DNA from: Liquidambar formosana
Lineage: Eukaryota; Streptophyta; Magnoliopsida; Saxifragales; Altingiaceae
DNA: 64,000 bases
Assembly: GCA_039720395.1 (NCBI GenBank)
Contig: CM077820.1
Span: forward strand, 18,249,923-18,313,922
Reading direction: 5' to 3'
In this document: positions 39,001 through 51,000 of the stretch, piece after piece
Position numbering within the stretch: position 1 is the stretch's first letter
How the letters are laid out: the number at the start of each line of letters is the position of its first letter
Position numbers and translations under genes: made by a program
The notes under the pieces: model-generated
Database searches by the model: none
What the model saw: the letters and a program-made list of their open reading frames with translations, nothing else
What the model was told of the DNA's origin: nothing

Positions 39001-42000
39001 GGCAATGCAACGCCAGCGTGATCGTATGAATGTTGCTCGATTTCTTTCTGATTTATCATCTTCATTTGATTCAGTTAAATCCCAAATATTGGGTAGTAAG
39101 GAACTTCCTTCTCTAAGTGACGTGTTCAGTCATCATCGCCAAGCTTCTCTATCTCGACTACCTCTTCAGGGATTAACCCTCATGATAAATCTGCTTTAAC
39201 TACCACTACCACCCCCACTGCTATGACTAGGGATGGTGGCAATTTTAGAGATGGTCGTGGCAGCCGTGGTTGAGGTGGTAGAGGTCGTGGTAGGGGCCGT
39301 GGTTTTCAAAAGTGTACATATTGTGGCGGTGATAACCACTCAGTTGATTTTTGTTATAAGCTTCATAGTAGGCCCTCGGCTAATTAGGCCATGTTTCATG
39401 ATGATGAGTTTCAGTCCCCTATTCCTGCCACCCCCACGACCTCATCAGTTCACAGTAGTCCTTCAATTGCCCCTGCTTCACGAGTTGTTTCCATTCCTAA
39501 GGATGAGTATCGTCGTCTTTTGATTGGACAATTGAGCTCTGCTCCTTCCTCCACTGCTACTCTTGCTCAGACAGGTACTCCTACAGCTTTGCTTATCTCT
39601 TGTAGTAGTTCATGGGTCATTGACTCTGGTGCTATAGATCATATGATAGGCACATTAGGTATGTTATCTAATTTGCACCACACTATGTCTCAACCAAAAG
39701 TTACTTTAGCAAATGGCTCAACCTCTCCTATTTCCGGGTTGGGCACTGCGCACCTTACTTCCACTTTTCCACTTACCTCGGTTCCGTATGTGCCCAAGTT
39801 TCCTTTTAGTCTTATGTCTGTTAGCCGGATTACTAAGTCTCTTAATTGTTCTGTGACCTTCTTTCCCACTCATTGTGTATTTCAAAATCTCAAGACCGGG
39901 AAGACGATTGGTGGCGAGCATGAAACTAGCGGTCTCTATTATTTCACTACAAATAGTTCCTCATTTTCTGCAACTCTCCAGTCTTCTACATCTTTTATGG
40001 AGCATCACTGTCGCCTTGGCCATCCTTCTCTCCCAAATCTCAAGGTGTTGGTCCCCGAATGTCGTTACATTGAGTCATTGTCTTGTGAAGTGTGTTAGTT
40101 GAGTAAGCACCATCGTGTGCCTCTTGTTCCTAGGATAGAGCGTCGGGTATCTCGTCCTTTTCATTTAGTTCATTCAAATGTTTGGGGTCCCAATCGAGTC
40201 AAGTCTTATTTAGGTTTTCGTTATTTTGTTATTTTTGTGGATGATTTTTCTAGACTCACTTATCTTTATCTTATGAAGGAAAGATCAGAGTTGTATGGGA
40301 TTTTTCGAGTATTTTATAATGAAATAAAGACTCAATTTGACGTTCCTGTTCGTATTTTTCGTTTTGATAATGCTAAAGAATATTTTGAGTCTACTTTGTC
40401 TCATTTTTTTGTTGAGCATGGCATTATTCACCAATCCTCTTGTAATTACACTCCCCAACAGAATGGGGTTGCTAAGCGTAAAATGCAACATTTACTAGAG
40501 ACCACTCGAGCACTACTGTTTCAAATACATGTTCCTAAGCCCTATTGGAGTGATGCTATTCTCATAGCTTGCTATCTAATTAACCGTATGCCTTCCACTG
40601 TTCTTGCTCGCCAGACTCCTCATGCCACTTTGTTTCCCCATGTCAACTCCTTTTCTTTACCTCCCAAAGTCTTTGGTTGTGTGTCTTTTGTTCATGTGTT
40701 GAGTCCAGGAGGTGGTAAACTTGATCCCAAATCAATTCGGTGTGTTTTTCTTGGTTATTCTCGAACTCAGGAGGGATACAAGTGTTATTCCCTCTCATTG
40801 AAGCGTCACTTTGTGTGTGCTGATGTTACCTTTCTAGAGTCTGTGCCCTATTTTTCCTCTAGTTTTGTTGAGTCTGAGTCTTGTCTTCCTAGCTTACCTC
40901 CTCCTTTATTGGTTTCACCTCCTTCTATTGAGAAACCATTACAGGTGTATACTCAAAGGCGTGCTCCCGCTGCAGTTCCTTCTCCACCGCCCGCTACTGA
41001 TTTATCTTCCCCATCTAGAGATTCACCACCTGATTTGGATTCCTTACCTATCGCTTTGCGTAAAGGTACACGTTCGTGTACTGCTCACCCCCTTTCCAAC
41101 TTTGTTTCTTATACCCATCTGTCTTCTCCCTTTCGTGCTTTTGTTACTTCCTTGTCTACTGTTTCGATTCCCACATCTGTTCAAAAAGCACTATCTATTC
41201 CTGGTTGGAAGACTGCTATGGAGGCTGAGATGTCTGTTCTTTATCATAATAGCACTTGGGATCTTGTCTCATTGCCACTAGGAAAACTGCTATGAGGTGT
41301 CATTGGGTATATGTTGTGAAGTACTTACCTGATGGGTCTGTTGAACGCTTGAAAGCTCGCCTTGTGGCTAAGGGTTATACTCAAACTTACGGTGTGGACT
41401 ATGCTGAGACATTTTCTTCTGTTGCCAAGATTGGGTCCGTTCGCATTTTGATCTCTTTAGCCGCTGCATTTGGATGGTCCCTCTTTCAGTTGAATGTTAA
41501 GAATGCTTTTTTACATGAGGATCTCCAGGAAGAAGTTTATATGGAGCAACCACCCGGGTTTGTTTGTTGCTCAGGGGGAGTATGGGAAAGTGTGTAGACT
41601 TCGCAAAGCCATCTATGGTCTAAAACAATCTCCTAGAGCGTGGTTTGGTAAATTCAGTGAAGCAGTTTTACAGTTTGGGATGCGTCGTTGTCAATCTGAT
41701 CATTTTGTGTTTTCACTTATTTCAGATCGAGGGAAGATTTTACTTGTGGTTTATGTGGATGATATCATTATCACTGGAGATAACCAACTAGGCATTGCTA
41801 AGTTGAAGACTTTTTTACAAACTAGATTTCAAACTAAAGATTTGGGTAATTTACGTTACTTTTTGGGAATAGAGGTGGCTCGTTCCAAAGCAGGTATAAG
41901 TCTCACAAAGAAAATATGTGTTAGATATTCTTGAAGAGACTGGTATGTTGGGGACAAGACCTATGGAAACCCCTATGGATTCTAATGTGAAATTGCACGG

Positions 42001-45000
42001 TGATCAAGGAGAATTGTTGCCAGATCTAGAGAGATATCGGCGTTTGGTTGGTAAATTGAATTATCTTACTATCACTCGTCCAAACATATCCTTTGCAGTG
42101 AGTGTAATCAGTCAATTTATGGCATCATACTTCTTGTGAAATGTCTTAGATTAGACATCTTTTGGGAGAAATTGGTTTTAAGGTTTCATTGCCTATGAAG
42201 ATGTCATGTGATAACCAAGCTGCTATTCACATTGCTTCGAATCCAATGTTCCATGAGAGGATTAAGCATATTGAAGTAGATTATCATCTTATTCGTGACA
42301 AGGTGGAAAATGGTTTGATAGTGACCCCTTATGTTTGTACACAAGATCAGCTTGCAGATTTTTTTATTAAGTCTCTACCTAAGGCTCGCTTAGATATGTT
42401 GTGTTACAAGTTAGGATTATATGATATATACTCTCCAACTTGAGGGGGAGTGTTATGAGATGTAATATGTCATTAGTATGAGGTGTATCAATGTCTTTCC
42501 ATCATTATATATTTTAATATAAATAAGATTTATTGGGTGTGGGTTTAGTATCAAACCCTACCCCTTACGATTTCAACACTCTGTCGACACGTGCAAGACA
42601 CACCAGACGTGGCAAGGGGAGTCTTTTTGCGTATTTTGATTATTGGAATTAGACAATTGATGATGAATTTGGTGTGGGTTTAGTATCAAACCCTACCCCT
42701 TACGATTTCAACACTCTGTCGACACGTGCAAGACACACCAGACGTGGCAAGGGGAGTCTTTTTGCGTATTTTGATTATTGGAATTAGACAATTGATGATG
42801 AATTTGTTTTTTTAATGCTTTTTAATGCTTTGTCTGGACTTGGTATATCGTGCAATCCCCATTAGAAGCCTACCAACTAAACTACTAATATCTTCAAAAG
42901 GTCTTTATTTTAGAAAACAGAGATTTACTTTCAGGTTGTTATGATTGATCAACATATGGGTGATCTACAAAAATAATAATTTTTGGAAAACATTAAAATA
43001 CCAGATTTAAATAGAATCTAATCTAGTACAAGAACTTATCATCCAGTTTAGGAAAAAGGATAGCATAATTAAGCTTCCTATACATACAAAGAGAACCATC
43101 CTTATCTCACCTTACATCATATAGAAAGCTATATTCTTCATCCATGGGATAAACTCCTTGCACAATTTTTTATTTTTTTTGATAATGGGGGAACCATCCC
43201 GGCCTTTGGACCCACCCATAGAACCTAAACTCCTGGGGAGACTAACATAGCAACCCCACCGCCACGGGCCCCCACTTAAATCTTGGGTTGTCCTAGCAGG
43301 GAATCGAACCCATGACCGTGCGCCTAACCATACAATCACAAGTTCGCCCTTACCAACTAGGCTAACCAAGGGTGGGTGACAAACTCCTTGCACAACTAGT
43401 AGATTCAACCTTCTATAACAATACATTATGCATCCAATTCCAATGTTTACATCCACTGGAGGTTTGTATAAGGAAAACTGCCTGTTTCACAGAATAATCT
43501 TCAAACTATTCAGTTTCTTTCATTTCATTAATTTGAATTTTTACATAACTGTCCATCCAACTGCAAGGAAACACCAAAGGAAACCTTGCATTTAACTTGT
43601 AAAGCCTACCACAATCAGCATCTTATTACCAGCTGGTCCATACTTATCTGTTTTTATTTAAGTTTGTTTACAAGAATCACAGATATTGTACAATATATCT
43701 TATTAGAGATATAAGCACGAAACAAAGAAAAAGAATGAATCTCCATATTAGTAGTTGCCCCATTAAGCAAAGCAACAAGACAAACAAAAATAAAAATCAC
43801 TTTACATATTGATGTAGAACAAGAAGTAGCAGTAAAAAAAAAAAGAAGTCGCACCCCAAGGATCAAATCCAGTTAGATTCCTAACTAGATTTGCTTAAGA
43901 CCAAATCTAGTTAGATTCCTAGCTAGGTTTTGTTTAATTTTCTTATTTTGTTTATTTTGTTTATTTTATTTATTCCTTTCCTATTTTTTTGCTTTCCTAA
44001 GTTTAGAAGAATTCCTTTTCCTAGTTTACTTAGAGTTGAAGTATTAGCTAGTTTGCTTTCCTAAGTTTAGTAGAATTCCTTTTCCTAGTTTACTTAGAGT
44101 TCCAGTACTAGTTCTTTATAAATAGGTTTGTAGCCTACGGGCAAGAATTCGATTTTTGATCAATAAAATTTGAAAGAGTTTATTCTATTTTCTTTGTTCT
44201 TATTTTACAAGAAGACAGTACTCTTCTTTTGCTACTTCCGCTACGCCAAGTTGGTATCAGAGCCAACCCCATAGACGGTGATCTAGGGGAACGTGCGGTC
44301 ACTTGGGACGTGTTTAAAGCCATAATGGAGCAGCTTCTTCTAAAGCAGGAGGCTAACCTACAAGTCATAACTCGTTTGTTGATTCCTCAACACAATCAGG
44401 ACTTACCTAGTTGTGGGAATACATGTGTGCTTAGGGCTAACTATCAACCTATTTATTGATGCAATCGTCGGAAATTTAAGGAATTTAGAGATATTCCTAA
44501 TTTCAATGGATTTCCAGATGAAAACAATTTTTGGTTATTTGATTTGGAGGAGTTTTTCGATTTTGTGAAGATTTCGGATGAAGAAAAGGTTAAAGCTACG
44601 ACATACAAGCTTAGACTTTATGCTAGAAAGTGGTGGGATCAATTGCAACTTGCAAGAACCCAACAAGGTAAATCTCATATTCGTTCATGGCCCAGAATGA
44701 GAAGATTACTAATATCTAATTTTTCTTTTTATGATTATAAAGAATTTGATATTTGTATGGATCAAGATTATGGGCATGGAAATTATTGCATGAGAGATTA
44801 TACTGAGAAATTTCACATACAAAAACCAAAAGAAAATACATATTTGAAAGTTTTGGATGTAGAACCAAAATCTAATATGAAAGTAGAGATAGAATATATT
44901 TGTGAACCAGATGAAGGAGTTCCCTTGTTTGACAGTGTTGACCCTACTCCAAAATTTATTGAAGAAAATATTTCACAAGAAATTCATGGAGATCTAGAAG

Positions 45001-48000
45001 ATTCAAAGTTGGAAGTTTTTGAACAAGTTGTGAATGCTTCTATTAAAAGTGAAGACTCGATGAGGGGTACAATTGTTAAATTGCAGGATGAGATCATGTT
45101 GCAAAATCCTGTTGATTATGTAATTGAGGTACAAAGTTTTGATCTCATTGGGGTTGAAAACTTCAATGTAATTTGCAATCCTTGCTTGGTGAATCTTGTT
45201 AATAAATTGAAGGCTAATGTAAAGATATTCTAGATTGGGCAATTTTTGGATCACAAACATGGGAATAAATTGAGGAAGTTCAAATATTTGAAATATTTGA
45301 TTCGCTAGACTGGAAGACTCCAATACCGGAGGTCAAACTCGAGGACGAGTTTTCTTCAAGTGGCGGAGCCTGATGTAGAACAAGAAGTTGCAGTAAAAAA
45401 AAAAAAAAACAAGTCGCACCCCAAGGACCGAATCTAGTTAGATTCCTAACTAGATTTGCTTAGGACCAAATCTAGTTAGATTCCTAACTAGGTTTGCTTA
45501 ATTTTCTTATTTTGTTTATTTTGTTTATTTTATTTATTCCTTTCCTATTTTATTGCTTTCCTAAGTTTAGTAGAATTCCTTTTCCTAGTTTACTTAGAGT
45601 TCAAGTATTAGTTCTTTATAAATAGGTTTGTAGCCTACGGGCAAGAATTCAATTTTTGATCCATAAAATTTGAGAGAGTTTATTCTATTTTCTTTGTTCT
45701 TATTTTGCAAGAAGATGGTGCTCTTCTTTTGCTACTTTTGCTACACCACATATAGAACCTGGGAAGCATCATTTCTTCTATATTCCCTCCGTCCCACAAA
45801 GATAGGCCATGTTTGACAAAACATGCAGTTTAATAAAAACCATCATTTCATTGACTTGTCATTTATCAAAACTCTATTTTTCCAAAAGTGCCCCTTCTAC
45901 TTTTTATTGGGTTTTGTGTTAAAGGCAATAATTGAAATAACAAGGGGTAGAATAGGAAGTTCAAAAAAATTATGATTTGAATTTTCAAAATGGACAAACA
46001 ATTTGGGACAAAAAAATTTACAAAAATGGCCTATCTTTGCGGGACAGAAGGAGTAGTATAAATAGCATGGTGTTCTATGCTTCTTAAGTAAATGAGAAAA
46101 ACGAAATGACAATGATGATAATGATGAAGATGAAACAAGGAAAGCAATGAGAAGCATCAGATCAAAACCTCTGTTCTGTATTTTGTGGCACCAATAGGCT
46201 ATGGTGGGAAGAGCTGAGCAGAGATGTCAAAAATGAAGGGAGAAAGTTTCTGTCTGATAATATAAGCTTTTTTTGCTGAACAATTAAGCCCAAAAGTTCC
46301 TCAAGGAAACAACTCCAACTTGCATTGTTGCCTGTCATGTAACAAGATTAGAAGACACCAATATTGAAGAAAAATAGGGATAACTATTATAGGTCACACA
46401 AAATAAACTTTGACAGAGATGAAATACCATTTTTCCTCCTAGAAAAATCAACACGAGACCACAATGTGTATAGCCCTTCAATGCATTTCATGGCAGCTGT
46501 CCTCACATCCTGAAAAGAAAAGAAAAATAGACCCCAAGGAACCAAATCATACCACCTTTTTTGGTGATTACTCAGCAAGATGCAAAACAAACAAAAGAAA
46601 GCAAGAGTACAATAGGACAACTATTCTCTTCTTTTAGGGTAGATTATATTGACCTCCCCTGAGGCTTGTCAAAAATACAATGATCTCTCCTACATTTTCA
46701 GAAATTCCCCCCCCCCTGTTACTAGTGTTGGCTTGACACCATTAAAATTTTTTGTTGAATTACCTTTGCTCTCAAGTATAATATTCGTATTTTTGAATCA
46801 AAACATAGTGTTTTGATTGAATTTTGTATTTGGTCAATGGGCTTATGCTACACTGGCATCTGTGATCTAAACATTCAGGGGACTCAATAAATTAAACAGA
46901 GTTTCGATTGCATGTGGATGACTCATACAAGGCATGCCAGGGAATCTAGTATCATTTCACTGATGACTTAAAATTTCCAGTACCAAATTTCAAATGATGA
47001 AAACAATGGAATTTTGGAATAGTAAGGAATTGAAAAAATTAACCAAACATGCCTTCACCCAAAGGATATGGTTGTAGCTACAATTCTCAGTACAAAGCCT
47101 CACAATAAAAATCATTTTTTTCCCATAACGCTCACCATAAATTTCAATGAGTTACTTTCTGTCAAAACTATAGAGGGAAAAAACAAAGGTCATTTGAGTA
47201 TAGATTATCATTGTTATTTGAAAAATGTCTTACAAACTAAAACACGGCAAAAATATGGGTGGAAATTAACTGCATGCAAATATTTTCCAAAATGTCTCAA
47301 CATCAGACCAATAGTTATTGTGGCATGAAAACAAAAATACTAAAATAAAAAACTGGTGAATTTGCAAATGAAAATGCATGCCTTCTTACATGAGAAACCA
47401 TAAAAAATTTAGAGAGAAAAGTGACCGGTGTGTTTTGAAGAATGCAATAACAGTTGCACAACTTAATCAAGAGACTCTACTCAAATAAAATCTAATGTAC
47501 AATTTAAGTCTCAACTGTTAATTTATACCCCTTTGCCTAATTTCTTTTGGTGCTTGGAGACTACGAACTAGTTCCAAATATTCTAGGCTTATTTTGGAAG
47601 TTGTTAGTATGTTCATCAAAGCTATTCAAGTACAGAAGATGTTGTGGTTGCCAACAAGACAAGATTAAGGAAACTCGATTTCTTCAGGGAAACTTTCTAG
47701 ATATCTTCTCTCCTCCCTTTATTCTTCTTCATCATAATCATCATTATCTCTCTATCTCTCCAGTGTGCTTGGGTACAAATCCCTTCCCAGTGGTCACATA
47801 AGAGATTAGAAATACAACAGATGTTTTGAATAAATCAGGGACTAACATTATGCATTTCATCCATCCCACTACCAGCAGGTTGACGGAGGGGAGGTCCCAA
47901 TAAACACAAACAAAAACTTAATAAGGGGAGTATAAATGTATAATTTCCAAAAACAGAAAGGGGCGGTCCCAATATTTTCGACAAACCTCAGGGAGGGGAG

Positions 48001-51000
48001 GTCAGTTTACCCATCCTTTTATTTATTATTATGTACATTTTGAGACTGCCAAGAGTATAGACTCAGTAACAAAATGGTCCAAGAAAAAAACCTGGTTTTT
48101 GCCAGACAGTGGAACAAGAATTGAAGGAAACTCAGCTAAGAGTTGAAATGGCAATCCATCTTCAGACTGTGAACAAAGAAAAGCAAAACAGTGAAGACTC
48201 TCAACTTGGACTGCAATGGAAACACCTGCAAGATAGAAAATCACAACATAAGAATGCAGAAACACATACAAACATGGCAAAGCAATGACAAATCAGACTA
48301 CAATATTTTGGCAAAACATAAAGTATCCAAAAAACACAAGTTATCAACTGAAAAATGTATCAGTCAACCAACAAAAAAGAAATAAGTAAATAAATATTTA
48401 TATATTTATATATTTAAAAATAAAATGAAAAAAGAATAAACGGTACCCATAAAGTCCAACTTACCAAACTCATTACCCAACACTCAATATTTGCTTTGTC
48501 TAGACATAATACACCTTCTCTGGTTTCCGTGGATTCCAATGTAAATAACAAGTGTCCTAAAACAAAAGCTATAAATTTACTCTTGTAAGCAAGTGACTAT
48601 ATAATTTTTTTTTCTTTCCATTGCCATAATCTAATCGGCCACCAGCATCACTGGTTTCCAGCAGCATCCACATATCCTTCTGTCCCGAGTCCCACAATTC
48701 AAAAAATATTTTATAAGGACAAAATCTCCTTACCAACGGAATTTCATGCAAATGAAAATCAATTCCCCCCCCCCCCTCCCAAAAAAAAAAAAAAAACCCA
48801 CCCTTCTTCTCTCTGTTGATTTATATAAAAATATTAAAATTATTAAAATTAAAAATTAAAAATAGGAATACAATGACTTAGCTTCAACACCTTGTTTCCC
48901 TTTCTTTTCTTTTTTTTTCCTTCCAGATATTATATTCTAAGAATTTGCCAAGATACTCAGCCATCACCATCTATTTAACTTCCTCATTTTCCCAGTCATA
49001 ACTACCACATTAGATGAAATGAAACAAATTTCACTTGCTGGATTCAACAAGAAAGGAATGTGCTTGTGGATCCAATAAGATTGCAACAGTGACCTAATTA
49101 GGCCCGACTCAAGTGATGCAATCAAGTCTCTCTTTGAAAACCATACTCTACAATGAATGGGTGACCCGCTTCTGTTGTAACTTGTAACCTATGTTACATG
49201 GATTCCTTGCTTTATCCCAAAGTACCAGTGTCAAAATGACATGATATGGGTGTGGCTACCACAGCTGAACACTTCAAAATAGTTGAAATCTTTGAAAATC
49301 AGATGAATCCAACACCTAGACACATACCCGCATCTGACACCCGTACCCAAGTCCATGTAACATAGGTTGTAACCAACATACTCCCTCTGTCCCACAAAGA
49401 TAGGCCATTTTTGTAAAAATTTTTGTCCCAAAATGTTTGTCTACTTCGAAAAGTCAAATCATAGATTTTTTGAACTGTTCTATATCATCCTTTGTTATTT
49501 CAAGAATTAATTTCAACACAAACTAAATCCCAAGAAAGAGAAGGGTACTCTTGGAAAGAAAAAGTTTAGTGGGTATCAAATCAAAGCATTGATGGCTTTT
49601 CTTAATTTGCGTGTTTTGTCAAAGATGGCCTACCTTTATGGGACAGAGGGAGTATCATGTAACATAAGTTGATATGGGTGTGGGTACTCCAGCTGAACAC
49701 TTCAATATAGTTGAAAATCAGATGAATCGGAAACCTAGACACATACCCGCATCTGACACCTGTACCCGAGTCCATGTAGCATAGGTTGTAACCAACATAT
49801 TTTACTATGTCATCGGGACGAGATGGGGAATGGCTCATTGTTTAAGTGCAGCCCCTCATTGTGACCATATTAACAAATGTAGAGCAAGACTTCAACCCAA
49901 AAATAATAATAATTATTAAAAATAAAAAGATATAGAAACCAGCCATACTAGACAGGCTACAACCAGATCCCAAGATGTAGCTATGAAATTAGCATTCCAA
50001 AACATCACTTCAACCCTATAAAAAAAAATTAAAAAAAAAACAGCCATACTTGTACTGTACTGTGGAGAGAGAGAGAGAGAGAGAGATGTGGTCATTCTTC
50101 ATTTGCCATATGCTAGCTGGATCTGATGCTGATCGATTAGCTATAAGCTTGCAAAGCTTGAACCAACCCTGGTAACAGTCATTGAGGGGATGTAACAGAG
50201 AAGCCTCCCCGATTTCAGATTATGATTTTGTTTAGTAAATTTTTGTATATTTTGTCCTTTTTCCAGTTTTACTAATATAAATAAGCGCAACAAGTGTCAA
50301 GGTTTCTCTTGGATATTTTAGATAATTTTTTTAAAAAAAATTTGGCAAGCAAAACCAAGCAAATTCTAGACATTGTGAACATGCAACAACAGTTTCAACA
50401 TGGAACTAAAACAAGGATGCTTATCAGAAAATCAATTAAAATGCGAAATAAAAACACATAAGTCTTCAAATATTATTTGTCAAAAGAGCCCGTATCAAGA
50501 CACACGGAATAAACTAGTTGAATTGAAAAGGAAAACAAGAAAAAAAAAATTACTAAAGCAATAAACTTGGACAGGAGAGAATGAAGGAGGAAGCCATAAT
50601 TAAAACCTTCTTCCGTGAAAAACTTGGACAGAAAACGGACAGGAGATATCTTGCATTTTGTAACAAGGTAGTGAAGATGTTTCTTAAATACATGCTTTAA
50701 CCGAGAGGATGAAAAGAAGACAAACATATCCTGAAGTCTGCATGTCCACTTTCCATTATCATCCTGCCAAGAGAGATAAGTCCAAGTAATCAACAATGAT
50801 AACAACACGATTAAAGCTAGTTATAAAGTCCAGATCAAGTGCCTCAGCAGTTCTAGATGACAAAAACAAGAAATAAAATAGAGGGGGGAAGATGGCACCA
50901 CCAACCAACAAGATATCCACAGGCGCTGTTGAATTAAGTGCCTCTATTAACCTCCAAAATATGCAAATAAGAATATTTGCATTGAATGCTTTAAGATTGG

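Larger units (their letters stand above)
37764..42575 (+). mobile_element. Full-length Ty1/Copia element, TSD ACACT
   Basis: Two 125-bp LTRs (37764-37888 and 42451-42575) differ at one position. ACACT flanks both sides (37759-37763 and 42576-42580). TGGTATCAGAGC, the usual complement of initiator tRNA-Met, starts at 37889. The purine tract TGAGGGGGAG ends at 42450. The order gag, zinc knuckle, protease, integrase, RT, RNase H is Copia. The coding region is broken in many places and three catalytic acids are lost, so this copy is not autonomous even though its LTRs are almost identical. It is inserted antisense in the 9.9-kb UTP10 intron, inside an older repeat. Confidence 0.95.
43810..45748 (+). 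mobile_element. Gag-only non-autonomous LTR retrotransposon, TSD CATAT
   Basis: Termini are TGATGTAGAAC and CTACACCA-type ends, with CATAT on both sides (43805-43809 and 45749-45753). LTRs are 43810-44248 (439 bp) and 45371-45748 (378 bp). The 61-bp difference is largely explained by an extra 64-bp tandem unit in the 5' LTR. TTGGTATCAGAGCC (44251-44264) is the primer-binding site, and AAGTGGCGGAGCC precedes the 3' LTR. The 1.1-kb interior encodes only a Ty3/Gypsy-like gag, so it needs an autonomous partner. This matches the described TR-GAG class. It is antisense in the 9.9-kb UTP10 intron. Confidence 0.92.
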
